From SAR86 cluster bacterium AG-422-E19 (lineage in GTDB: Bacteria > Pseudomonadota > Gammaproteobacteria > Magnimaribacterales > AG-339-G14), in NCBI GenBank assembly GCA_003213595.1, contig QCMR01000001.1, positions 1-64,000 of the forward strand: a stretch of DNA of 64,000 nucleotides, written 5' to 3'. A program made the position numbers and the translations under genes. Positions 54,175-62,972 of the stretch are shown here, piece after piece. The notes under the pieces were generated by a model. That model was not told the origin of the DNA. It did not search any database and saw nothing but the letters and a program-made list of their open reading frames with translations. How positions within the stretch are numbered: position 1 is the stretch's first letter; every line of letters starts with the position of its first letter.

Positions 54175-55440
54175 ATGAAAGTTTTGGTAATAGGTTCTGG
54201 CGGAAGAGAACACGCGCTTGTTTGGAAACTTGCTCAAAGCAATTTGTGTGAAAAAGTTTTTGTTGCTCCTGGTAATGCCGGTACTGCTGATGAGCCAAAA
54301 ACAGAAAACGTTGACTTAAGTACCGAAGATTTAGACGGACTATTAGATTTTGCAAAAAACAAAGAAATTGATCTAACTATTGTCGGTCCTGAGGCTCCTT
54401 TAGTCTCTGGTCTGATTGATTTATTTGAAAAAAATAATTTGCTTTGTTTAGGTCCCAATAAACTTGCTGCGCAAATGGAAGGCTCAAAGATTTTCATGAA
54501 AGATGTTTTAAGGAAAGGAAATATTCCTACTGCAACTTATGAAGTATTTTCAGATCCTGAACCTGCTAGAGATTATTTAGAAACATGCGATATCCCAATT
54601 GTCCTTAAAGCAGACGGCCTTGCAGGCGGGAAAGGTGTAATCGTTGCTTTTACTAGAGAAGAAGCCTTAGAAGCTTTGAACTCTCTAATGGTAGATCAAA
54701 AACTTGGTTCAGCAGGAGATAATCTTGTTATTGAAGAATTCCTTAAAGGCGAAGAAGCTAGCTTCATAGTTTTGTGTGATGGTGAAAATGTAATTCCTTT
54801 GGCAAGTTCTCAAGATCATAAACAAAGAGATGATGGTGACAAAGGTCCTAATACAGGTGGGATGGGAGCATATTCCCCTACTCCCTTAATTACTAAAGAA
54901 CTGAATGAAGAAATTATGCAAGAAATAATTTATCCAACCTTGGCTGAATTAAAACGAAGAAACATAGAATATAAGGGTTTTTTGTATGCTGGTTTGATGA
55001 TAGATGATCAAGAAATTAAAGTCTTAGAATACAACTGTAGGTTTGGGGATCCAGAAACTCAACCGATATTAATGAGAATGAAGAGCGATTTTCTCAGCTT
55101 ATGTTTAAAGGCTGCAAAACAAGAATTAAGGGGAGAACAAATCGAGTGGGATGAAAGATTTGCATTAGGTGTTGTAATGGCTTCAAAAGGCTATCCTGAA
55201 AAATATGAAACTGGTTTTCAAATCTTGGGTATAAGAGAAGAGAATGAAACTACAAAAGTATTTCATTGTGGAACAAAGAAAGAAGGAGAAGAGATTCTTT
55301 CGAATGGCGGTCGGGTTCTTTGTGTTACTGGATTAGGAAATGATTTAGATACTGCTTTTGAAAAAGCTTATGAAGCTACTTCTGAAATTAGTTGGAGTGG
55401 CGCTTTTTACAGAAAAGATATTGGAAAAAGAAATCAGTAA
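54175..55440 (+). CDS. purD: Phosphoribosylamine-glycine ligase (GARS)
   Basis: ATP-grasp ligase forming glycinamide ribonucleotide. MKVLVIGSGGREHALVWKLA is the start signature; VIEEFLKGEEASFIVLCDG, SQDHKQRDDGDKGPNTGGMGAYSP and LEYNCRFGDPETQPIL follow. Length 421 is normal. It is 1 base after purH and converges on trpC 3 bases later. Confidence 0.97.
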   Translation: MKVLVIGSGGREHALVWKLAQSNLCEKVFVAPGNAGTADEPKTENVDLSTEDLDGLLDFAKNKEIDLTIVGPEAPLVSGLIDLFEKNNLLCLGPNKLAAQMEGSKIFMKDVLRKGNIPTATYEVFSDPEPARDYLETCDIPIVLKADGLAGGKGVIVAFTREEALEALNSLMVDQKLGSAGDNLVIEEFLKGEEASFIVLCDGENVIPLASSQDHKQRDDGDKGPNTGGMGAYSPTPLITKELNEEIMQEIIYPTLAELKRRNIEYKGFLYAGLMIDDQEIKVLEYNCRFGDPETQPILMRMKSDFLSLCLKAAKQELRGEQIEWDERFALGVVMASKGYPEKYETGFQILGIREENETTKVFHCGTKKEGEEILSNGGRVLCVTGLGNDLDTAFEKAYEATSEISWSGAFYRKDIGKRNQ

Positions 55441-55443
55441 ATT

Positions 55444-56226
55444 TTAGACAAGTATTTCTCGAAGTGCTTTGCCTGGACTTGGCTCTCGCATGAAACTTTC
55501 GCCAATGAGGAAGGAATGAATGCCTTGCTCTTTAGAAGATAAGATATCTTCTCTTGAACTAATACCGCTTTCAGAAACCACAATCACATCTTTAGATATT
55601 TGCTTAGCTAGTTCTGTCGCTAAATTTTTATCGACCTCAAAGGTAGTGAGATCTCTATTATTAATACCTAATAATCTTGGACCGACAGACAAAGCTATAT
55701 TCAATTCATCTTCTGAGTGAACTTCGATCAAAACATCCAGATTTAACTCTTCTGCTAACTGAGAAAAGTCCTTCAATTGAACTAAATCAAGAGCAGCAAC
55801 TATCAAAAGTATACAGTCTCCTCCTGAAGCCTTTGTCTCATATATTTGATAAGGATCAATCATGAAATCTTTTCTTAAAATTGGTAATGCACAGGTATTC
55901 CTTACTATGTCGAGGTACTCCAATTTTCCTTGAAAAAATGGTTCGTCTGTGAGGATACTTAAAGAAGTTGCGCCATTTGTTTCATAATCTTCTGCAATTT
56001 CTTTCGGCTCAAAGTCTTGCCTTATAAGGCCTTTGCTGGGCGATGCCTTTTTGATTTCAGCAATAATAGCGGTTTCTTCCTTAGAAACCTTCGTCGAAAT
56101 TGATTCAATAAAGCCTCTTTTCTCATATTTTTCAAAGTCTTCCTCTAAAGAAGAAATCGGCCTATAAGAACTAGACTTTTTAACTGTTTCTTTAGTAGTT
56201 TCTATTATTTTATTAAGCTGATTCAT
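55444..56226 (-). CDS. trpC: Indole-3-glycerol phosphate synthase
   Basis: Closes the indole ring from CdRP. AEIKKASPSKGLIRQDFEP, LSILTDEPFFQGKLEYL, LPILRKDFMIDPYQIYE, LLIVAALD and ESGISSREDI are the TrpC barrel signatures. Length 260 shows the monofunctional enzyme, not fused to trpF. It overlaps trpD by 14 bases and ends the run. trpF, trpB and trpA are not in this window. Confidence 0.96.
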   Translation of the reverse strand: MNQLNKIIETTKETVKKSSSYRPISSLEEDFEKYEKRGFIESISTKVSKEETAIIAEIKKASPSKGLIRQDFEPKEIAEDYETNGATSLSILTDEPFFQGKLEYLDIVRNTCALPILRKDFMIDPYQIYETKASGGDCILLIVAALDLVQLKDFSQLAEELNLDVLIEVHSEDELNIALSVGPRLLGINNRDLTTFEVDKNLATELAKQISKDVIVVSESGISSREDILSSKEQGIHSFLIGESFMREPSPGKALREILV

Positions 56227-57244
56227 TAAAATTATTAGAAAAAGTAGCTAATTCCTTAAGCTTATCAAAGCCTGATCCAGACTTTATTATGTCAATTGCA
56301 ATCTCAAATGCTTTTTCAAAGCTAGTTACTAAGTCAGAAACATAAATTACAGCAGCGGAGTTTAAACTTGTTATATCTTCGCCCGATTTAAAGCCTTTAT
56401 TTTGGAGAGTTGTTTTTATGAGATCTAGACTTTGTGATGGAGAGTCTATTTGAAGATCATTTAAATCATCATGATGAATATCAAAATCTTTTGGATCAAT
56501 TTCATACTCTTTAATTTTATTATTTTCCAATTCCGCCACAAATGTTTTATCTACTGAACTAATTTCATCAAGACCATCTTTTGAATGAAAAACCATCGCT
56601 TTAATTGTTCCAAGATTTTTTAGAGTTTCTGCAACAGGCAAAACCCATTTAGGATCATAAACCCCAATACATTGTCTTTTTGCACCTGCAGGATTGGTAA
56701 GTGGTCCAAGCAAATTAAAAATAGTCTTATCAGCAATTTGTTTTCTTACTGGCATGACAAATTTCATTCCTGGATGAAAATTTTGAGCGAACATAAATCC
56801 AATTCCAATTTCCTCAATACATTTAGCAACTTGATTTGGACTAAGACTCAAATTTACATCAGCTGCTTCTAAAACGTCAGCACTGCCACTTTTACCAGTT
56901 GCTGTCCTGTTACCGTGTTTTGCAATTTTTATTTTTGCTGCTGCTGATACCAAAGCTGCAGTTGTAGATACGTTCATCATACTTTTTCCAAGTCCTCCTG
57001 TTCCACAACAGTCAACAAGATTATCTTTCTCTTTCAAATCAACTTTTAAAGACGCAGCTCTCATTGCTAGGACAGCTCCAGTTAATTCATCTGATGTTTC
57101 TCCTTTTCTAGAAAGACTAAGAAGAAAGTTTTCAATATCTTGTTCTGAAATCTTTCCAACAAAAATTTCTTGCATGACATATGCAGTTTCTTCCTGAGAA
57201 AGATTTTTTGAGGAAACTTTAGATATGATTTCAGTTGAATTCAT
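56213..57244 (-). CDS. trpD: Anthranilate phosphoribosyltransferase
   Basis: Attaches phosphoribose to anthranilate. VDCCGTGGLGKSMMNVSTTAA carries the PRPP GTGG loop, KHGNRTATGKSGSADVLEA follows, and NLLGPLTNPAGAKRQCIGVY closes the family pattern. Length 343 is usual. The ATG overlaps trpG by 4 bases. The final 60 residues are a bit divergent. Confidence 0.96.
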   Translation of the reverse strand: MNSTEIISKVSSKNLSQEETAYVMQEIFVGKISEQDIENFLLSLSRKGETSDELTGAVLAMRAASLKVDLKEKDNLVDCCGTGGLGKSMMNVSTTAALVSAAAKIKIAKHGNRTATGKSGSADVLEAADVNLSLSPNQVAKCIEEIGIGFMFAQNFHPGMKFVMPVRKQIADKTIFNLLGPLTNPAGAKRQCIGVYDPKWVLPVAETLKNLGTIKAMVFHSKDGLDEISSVDKTFVAELENNKIKEYEIDPKDFDIHHDDLNDLQIDSPSQSLDLIKTTLQNKGFKSGEDITSLNSAAVIYVSDLVTSFEKAFEIAIDIIKSGSGFDKLKELATFSNNFNESA

Positions 57245-57807
57245 ATTGTATTTAAAAAATTAGAAAGAAGTTTTTTCCCATCTTCGGTCATGATTGATTC
57301 TGGATGAAACTGAACTCCACTCACATTCAATTTGCAATGTTGAATTCCCATGATAGAACCATCAACAGTTCTCGCGTTAATAATAAAATCTTCTGAAAGG
57401 GTTTTTTCCTCAATGACCAAAGAGTGATATCTGGTTGCAGTGAAATTATCAGGTATGCCTTCAAATAAGAAATTGCCATCGTGCTGTATTTCAGAGGTTT
57501 TGCCATGCATAAGTTCTTTAGCTTTTATGATATTTGCACCAAAGACTGCGCCAATGGCTTGATGTCCCAAACATACGCCTAAAATAGGCTTATTTTCCTT
57601 AAAAGAATCAATAACTTCCATCGATATCCCAGACTCTTTTGGGGTACAAGGTCCTGGAGAAATTACAATATATTTAGGATCCAATTTCTTTATTTCTTCT
57701 ATCGTTATTTGGTCGTTTCTGAAAGTTTTAACCTCCTGCCCTAACTCTCCAAAGTACTGAACAAGGTTATAAGTAAAAGAGTCGTAATTGTCGATCATCA
57801 ATAACAT
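57241..57807 (-). CDS. trpG: Anthranilate synthase component II (glutamine amidotransferase)
   Basis: Hydrolyses glutamine to supply ammonia to TrpE. LLMIDNYDSFTYNLVQYFGE starts it; the nucleophile is in PILGVCLGHQAIG and the His-Glu pair is in VQFHPESIMTEDG. Length 188 is normal. It abuts trpE (gap zero) and overlaps trpD. Dual use as PabA is possible, as no other pabA is seen here. Confidence 0.95.
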   Translation of the reverse strand: MLLMIDNYDSFTYNLVQYFGELGQEVKTFRNDQITIEEIKKLDPKYIVISPGPCTPKESGISMEVIDSFKENKPILGVCLGHQAIGAVFGANIIKAKELMHGKTSEIQHDGNFLFEGIPDNFTATRYHSLVIEEKTLSEDFIINARTVDGSIMGIQHCKLNVSGVQFHPESIMTEDGKKLLSNFLNTI

Positions 57808-59259
57808 TCAAGAACCTATATTGTTAATTGCTTTGACTATTGCCATTGATTTATTATTTACTTCTTCCCATTCCTGCTCTGCAACAGAATCGGCAACTAT
57901 GCCTCCACCTGCTCCAACATATATTTTTTTATCTTTGATGACAGCACTTCTGATGACAATAGCAGTATCCATATTACCTGACCAAGATATGTACCCTACT
58001 GCACCGCCATATATTCTTCTTCTTGAAACTTCTAGTTCATCAATAATTTCCATAGCCCTGACTTTGGGGGCACCTGTTAGAGTTCCTGCCGGGAAAGTTG
58101 CTCTTAGTGCGTCTATCGGAGAAATATTGTCTCTAACCTTTCCGACTACATTGGAGACCAGATGCATTACATGAGAGTATCTTTCAATAATCATTTTTTC
58201 ATTAGTATTTACTGACCCAATTTCTGCAACTCTTCCGATATCGTTGCGACCTAAATCTATTAGCATTAAATGTTCCGCCAATTCTTTAGGATCATTTTTG
58301 AGTTCGTCCTCAAGTTGTTGGTCTTCTTTTTCATTTTTTCCTCTAGGTTTAGTTCCAGCAATTGGTCTGACGGTAATATCGCCATGCTCAAGTCTTACTA
58401 ATATTTCTGGAGATGATCCAACTAGTTGGTAATCTCCAAAATCCAAGAAAAACATGTAAGGAGAAGGATTTAATTTTCTTAGAGATTTGTAGAGTTCAAA
58501 AGGAGGAAGATCAAAATCTGCCGATCTTTCTTGAGCAAAGACGACCTGCATTACGTCTCCCTCAATTATATAGTCCTTTATTTTTTCAATACACTTTGTG
58601 TATTGTTCGAAATTCATATTTGATTTGAAAGTTATTTCATTTTTGGATGTAACTTCTTCAGTTTTTCTATCATCTTGAGATTCTAGTCTTTCAATCAACT
58701 TATCAATCTCGCTAAATGTTTCTGAGTATGAATTTTCAATATTTGGATTTGAATAAAAAACAACTTCTAAAGTTTTTTTTAGGTTATCAAAAATCATCAC
58801 TTTGTCAGATATAAGTAAATTTATATCTTCTATTTCATGAGCTTCATTTTTTGAAGTATTCTGAAGTTTAGTTTCTATTAGCCTAATCGATTCGTAACCA
58901 AAAAAACCAACTAATCCTCCTGAAAAAATTGGTAAATTTCCTGTATCTGGGTAAAAATTTTCTTCTAAATAATTTTCAATAAATTTTAAAGGTTCAGATG
59001 ACGAAATTTTTTCTTCATCACCATTTAGATTTAGAAAAATTTCAGAATTCTTAACTTTAATTGAAGATTCAGAGGGTAATCCAATAATCGAATATCTACC
59101 CCATTTCATGTCAACTTCTGCAGATTCTAGAAAATAAGAGCCTTTTGACTTAAATTTATCAAAAATATCAATGGGTATAAGCTTTTCAGCCTTAATTTTC
59201 TTTGATAAAGGTACACGATTATATGTACCTTTTTGACTGTAGAATTCCTTTTCTTTCAT
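57808..59259 (-). CDS. trpE: Anthranilate synthase component I
   Basis: Chorismate to anthranilate. The N-terminal regulatory motif SYFLESAEVD parallels the LLES Trp-feedback site. The chorismate core shows GDVMQVVFAQERSADF, ILVRLEHGDITVRPIAGTKPRG (in part), ADLMLIDLGRNDIGRVA-like sequence and TFPAGTLTGAPKVRAMEIID (in part), ending GAGGGIVADSVAEQEWEE. Length 483 is normal. It starts immediately after the DUF192 gene, so there is no room for a trp leader attenuator directly upstream. Confidence 0.96.
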   Translation of the reverse strand: MKEKEFYSQKGTYNRVPLSKKIKAEKLIPIDIFDKFKSKGSYFLESAEVDMKWGRYSIIGLPSESSIKVKNSEIFLNLNGDEEKISSSEPLKFIENYLEENFYPDTGNLPIFSGGLVGFFGYESIRLIETKLQNTSKNEAHEIEDINLLISDKVMIFDNLKKTLEVVFYSNPNIENSYSETFSEIDKLIERLESQDDRKTEEVTSKNEITFKSNMNFEQYTKCIEKIKDYIIEGDVMQVVFAQERSADFDLPPFELYKSLRKLNPSPYMFFLDFGDYQLVGSSPEILVRLEHGDITVRPIAGTKPRGKNEKEDQQLEDELKNDPKELAEHLMLIDLGRNDIGRVAEIGSVNTNEKMIIERYSHVMHLVSNVVGKVRDNISPIDALRATFPAGTLTGAPKVRAMEIIDELEVSRRRIYGGAVGYISWSGNMDTAIVIRSAVIKDKKIYVGAGGGIVADSVAEQEWEEVNNKSMAIVKAINNIGS

Positions 59260-59667
59260 TTAATTTAGGATTAGTTTTGAATTATCCTTAACATTGTGTG
59301 AAGAAAACCAGCCTCTGGATAGTTCTAAAGCATATTTAGCAGGTTCAGATGAACAAACAGAATTAAGCGATCTTGGAGATAATTCCTTTACTTCAATCAA
59401 AGTCATATCTTCTCTAAAGAAACCAAGGTCTAAAGGAATATAAGTATTTTTCATCCACATGCATCTCTTACCTGCATTTTTCCAAACGAACAACATTCCA
59501 TCTGAATTTGATAAATCTTTTCTATACATGAGACCTTTTGATTTTTCTCTCTGAGAAATAGCCAATTCTACGCATAAATTTAATTTCTCAATAGAAACTG
59601 AACTACATTGTTTATCAGAACTAGCTAAAACTGGAGCCAGTAAAAGGAGAAAAAGTAATTTAATCAA
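59260..59667 (-). CDS. DUF192 family secreted protein
   Basis: A 135-residue DUF192 protein. A signal peptide ([16 protein letters not shown]) precedes [23 protein letters not shown] and [21 protein letters not shown], then the final [21 protein letters not shown]. The family is of unknown function, often periplasmic. It overlaps rpe by 8 bases and abuts trpE. Several cysteines (QCSS, LNLC, KRC, SVCSS) could form disulfides. Confidence 0.87.
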   Translation of the reverse strand: MIKLLFLLLLAPVLASSDKQCSSVSIEKLNLCVELAISQREKSKGLMYRKDLSNSDGMLFVWKNAGKRCMWMKNTYIPLDLGFFREDMTLIEVKELSPRSLNSVCSSEPAKYALELSRGWFSSHNVKDNSKLILN

Positions 59668-60328
59668 TTAGAGATTTTAAATTTGAGATTGTGTCTTGGT
59701 AATCTTTTGTTTTAAAAATAGCAGAACCTGCAACAAAAGTATCGGCACCTGCCTTGGAAACTTCTGAAATATTTTCTTTTGAAATTCCTCCATCTACTTC
59801 TAACCTAATTTCTTTATCTAGTGAATCTATTTTCTTTCTTAGCTTTTTAATTTTAGGTATTGTTGAATCAATGAACTTTTGTCCTCCAAAACCAGGGTTA
59901 ACACTCATTAGTAAAACCAAATCTAATTCAGGCAGAATTGAATTAATTGTGCTTAACGGTGTAGCTGGATTAAGAACCATACCAGCTTTTAAATCATAAT
60001 TTTTTATCGTTTGAACACATTTGTGAATATGTTCAGTTGCTTCTGGATGAAAACTTATAACAGATGCGCCTGCTTCAGCAAAATCATCAATCAGTCTTTC
60101 TACTGGCTTTACCATCAAATGAACATCTATTGGGGCTTTTATTCCATAATCAATTAAGGACTTACACACCATAGGACCAATTGTAAGGTTGGGTACATAG
60201 TGATTATCCATTACATCAAAGTGAACCCAATCAGCACCAGCCGATAATACATCATCAACTTCTTTACCTAGCTGCGAAAAGTCTGCAGATAAAATTGATG
60301 GAGCAATTACATTCTTTTGTTTAGCCAT
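59660..60328 (-). CDS. rpe: Ribulose-phosphate 3-epimerase
   Basis: Interconverts ribulose 5-phosphate and xylulose 5-phosphate. [56 protein letters not shown] and [12 protein letters not shown] are the standard barrel motifs. Length 222 is normal. rpe upstream of trpE is the usual gammaproteobacterial order, here with DUF192 in place of gph. Confidence 0.96.
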   Translation of the reverse strand: MAKQKNVIAPSILSADFSQLGKEVDDVLSAGADWVHFDVMDNHYVPNLTIGPMVCKSLIDYGIKAPIDVHLMVKPVERLIDDFAEAGASVISFHPEATEHIHKCVQTIKNYDLKAGMVLNPATPLSTINSILPELDLVLLMSVNPGFGGQKFIDSTIPKIKKLRKKIDSLDKEIRLEVDGGISKENISEVSKAGADTFVAGSAIFKTKDYQDTISNLKSLID

Positions 60329-60341
60329 AAACAGAAGTTTA

Positions 60342-61001
60342 CTATTCGACTACTAACCCGTCTAACAAGTTCAACTCTTTTTTTGAGTTTAAATTTATTA
60401 AATCACCTGAATAAATCTCTCCTGTAACTTCATTTTGTTTTACATATTTTTGAAGTAAATCAGTCCACAAATCATAATAATCCTCTTTTAAACCTTTAAA
60501 AATTTTTGGATTTACTACAGCAATGCCTGCATAAGTTAAATTATTTTTTGTTTTTGAATTTTTTACGATGCCAGCTTCAAGATATGCATCTTTTGATTTT
60601 TTTTCTCTAACGAAAATTAAATGAGCCGCTTTTTTCAATTTAAAGTCTAAAAATTTTTCAATAGGATAATCACTCCAAAGATCTCCGCTAATTAACAAAA
60701 AAGGTTCTTTTTGAATAATCTTTTTAGCTGTTACTAAAGCCCCGCCAGTACCTTTTATTTCTTCCTCATGAGAATAAGTGATTTTTAAACCATATTTTTT
60801 CCCTGAACCCACCGATCTAACAATTTTATTTGATAGATAGTGAGTATTTATGACTATATTTTTGAAACCTGCCTTTCTGATCTTTAAAAGGTTCCAATGA
60901 ATAAGAGGCTTTTTTTTAATTTTTATTAATGGCTTAGGTAATTTTTTTGTAAAAGGTCTTAGCCTTTTTCCAAAACCAGCTGCCAAAATAAAAATTTTCA
61001 T
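60342..61001 (-). CDS. murU: N-acetylmuramate 1-phosphate uridylyltransferase MurU
   Basis: Nucleotidyltransferase of peptidoglycan recycling, making UDP-MurNAc without MurA and Mur[30 protein letters not shown] (in part) is the sugar-nucleotide pyrophosphorylase motif, and [19 protein letters not shown] follows. Length 219 equals Pseudomonas MurU. It overlaps amgK by 4 bases, the known amgK-murU pair, which supports MurU over other sugar transferases. Confidence 0.88.
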   Translation of the reverse strand: MKIFILAAGFGKRLRPFTKKLPKPLIKIKKKPLIHWNLLKIRKAGFKNIVINTHYLSNKIVRSVGSGKKYGLKITYSHEEEIKGTGGALVTAKKIIQKEPFLLISGDLWSDYPIEKFLDFKLKKAAHLIFVREKKSKDAYLEAGIVKNSKTKNNLTYAGIAVVNPKIFKGLKEDYYDLWTDLLQKYVKQNEVTGEIYSGDLINLNSKKELNLLDGLVVE

Positions 61002-62017
61002 AGTGTTTTTAACCTTTGCTCCAAAATAGGTATTAAATTTTTAAAGAAATCACTATATCGTTTTGTCTCATCGTATTCTAAAGAAGTAGTCATTAAATAT
61101 TTAAGAATGATCTTAAAATCTTTCAATCTAGCTGACCTTTTTAATTCTAAAAATACTTGAGATAATTTACCTAAAATCCTTGTCTGTCTTTGAAGACTAG
61201 CAATATCAACCATTCTTTTTACTTCTGCAGTTTTAAGTGAGGCAGTTTTAACAATTTGAGAATTTTCAACATAAAAATCAAGCCATTCTGATATTTCTTC
61301 TTTTGTCCACTTCTGGTAGAGATCTTTGAAGATGGAAGCTAAATCTATGCCCAAAGGTCCTATCAATGCATCTTGAAAATCAATTACACCAATTTTTTTT
61401 TCTGACAATGAAATTAGATTTCTTGATTCAAAGTCATAATGATTTATGACCTTTGGATTATCTTTAAGCTCAGAGATGATTATCGAATAAAATTCATCAA
61501 TTTCTTCTTTTAAGTTTTCTAGCTCAGTTACTTCTAAAAACTCTTCTAAAAAGAATCTTTTAAATAGGTATAAATTATTTTCTGTAATTTTTTCAAAATC
61601 AGAAAATATCCTTTCGTCTGGCTTTATTACTTCAATTTTATGAATTTGTTCTATAGCTAATTTGATTAATTTGTTTGAATTTTTCTCATTCAAGTAAAAT
61701 TGCAAAACGTCATCGCCAAAATCTTCAACGATCAAATTTCCAAGCGAGTCATTTTTAAAATAAATGACTGGCACATTAACATTTGCCTTTTTAAAAATTT
61801 CTGCTTTTGTGTAAAAAGACTCAATACTTTCATCTATTCCCTCAGGAACCACCATTAATATCGAGCTTTTATCTTTGAAAGGAATTCGAAAAAATGTCCT
61901 TTGACTGGACTCTATTCGAAGTTTTTGGCCTTTAGAGAGAATCTCTTCATTTGACACACCAATACTCTCTGATATCCAATTCAGGGATTCAGCAGAAATA
62001 TCGCCTGACTGAATCAA
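60998..62017 (-). CDS. amgK: N-acetylmuramate/N-acetylglucosamine anomeric kinase AmgK
   Basis: A 339-residue aminoglycoside phosphotransferase-fold kinase that phosphorylates MurNAc and GlcNAc at C1. The catalytic HYDFESRNLI and metal site IGVIDFQDALIGPLGIDLASI are present, with LIVEDFGDD in the N-lobe. It is coupled to murU and lies near lptD, as in Pseudomonas. Between it and lptD an SDR gene is inserted. Confidence 0.88.
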   Translation of the reverse strand: MIQSGDISAESLNWISESIGVSNEEILSKGQKLRIESSQRTFFRIPFKDKSSILMVVPEGIDESIESFYTKAEIFKKANVNVPVIYFKNDSLGNLIVEDFGDDVLQFYLNEKNSNKLIKLAIEQIHKIEVIKPDERIFSDFEKITENNLYLFKRFFLEEFLEVTELENLKEEIDEFYSIIISELKDNPKVINHYDFESRNLISLSEKKIGVIDFQDALIGPLGIDLASIFKDLYQKWTKEEISEWLDFYVENSQIVKTASLKTAEVKRMVDIASLQRQTRILGKLSQVFLELKRSARLKDFKIILKYLMTTSLEYDETKRYSDFFKNLIPILEQRLKTL

Positions 62018-62021
62018 AGCT

Positions 62022-62882
62022 TCAGGAGTCTATCGCTGCCTGAGGGGGAGGAATGTCATCTGGCACAAAAAAATCTGGCGCTAACTGAGCAAAAGGTACT
62101 TCCGCATATTTTGAAAAGTCTTTCACTCCATTATCGGCTAACAAATTATCATCTATACAAAAGTTACCCGTGAACTCTTTAGAGTCTTTTGTGAGGATTA
62201 CATAGGCAGCATCTGCCATAATTTCTGGAGTTCGAGAGACTTTAACAGTTTCGTCTCCGCCAAGTATGTTTTTTACTGCTGCGGTTGCAATAGCGGTTCT
62301 GGGCCACAAAGCATTTACTGCAACACCTTGTTCTTTAAATTCTTCTGCCATTCCCAATACACAAAGACTCATCCCAAATTTAGCAATCGAGTAAGCCACA
62401 CTATTTGCAAACCACTTGGGATTCATATCCAAAGGTGGAGATAAATTTAAAATATGTGGATTTTCAGCTTTTAGCAAAAAAGGTAGACACTTCTTTGAAG
62501 TTAAAAAAGTTCCCCTTGTATTTATTTGGTTCATTAAATCATATCTTTTCATGTCGGTTTGGAGGGTATTAGTCAATTGAATAGCACTAGCATTATTCAC
62601 ACATATATCAATCCCTCCAAAATGATCAGCTCCCTTGTTCACAGCTTCCTCCAATTGATCTTCAAACCTGACATCACATAGAACAGGAAAAGCCTTTCCT
62701 CCAGCTTCTTCAATTTCTTCAGCGGCTGTATAAATTGTTCCTGGAAGTTTTGGGTGCGGTTCAGCTGTTTTAGCAGCTAAAATCACGTTTGCTCCATCTT
62801 CAGCAGCTTTTTTAGCAATTGCTAGTCCAATTCCTCTAGAGGCTCCTGAAACGAATAAAGTTTTGTTTGTTAATTTGCTCAT
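62022..62882 (-). CDS. Short-chain dehydrogenase, HSDL2-like
   Basis: A 286-residue NAD(P)-dependent oxidoreductase. TLFVSGASRGIGLAIAKKA is the Rossmann glycine motif, NNASAIQLTNT follows and the catalytic VAYSIAKFGMS holds Tyr and Lys. LSPPLDMNPKWF and WPRTAIATAAVKNILGG are typical of the HSDL2 group of peroxisomal/bacterial SDRs. Its substrate is unknown. It is the first gene of the long leftward run, 90 bases from divergent lptD. Confidence 0.88.
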   Translation of the reverse strand: MSKLTNKTLFVSGASRGIGLAIAKKAAEDGANVILAAKTAEPHPKLPGTIYTAAEEIEEAGGKAFPVLCDVRFEDQLEEAVNKGADHFGGIDICVNNASAIQLTNTLQTDMKRYDLMNQINTRGTFLTSKKCLPFLLKAENPHILNLSPPLDMNPKWFANSVAYSIAKFGMSLCVLGMAEEFKEQGVAVNALWPRTAIATAAVKNILGGDETVKVSRTPEIMADAAYVILTKDSKEFTGNFCIDDNLLADNGVKDFSKYAEVPFAQLAPDFFVPDDIPPPQAAIDS

Positions 62883-62972
62883 AAAAGTTCCTTTTTAAAA
62901 GAATTATTTTAAACAGAATTAAAATTCTGTATATCTCTAATATTAAATACTTTTAAAGGTAAAATAGCATTC

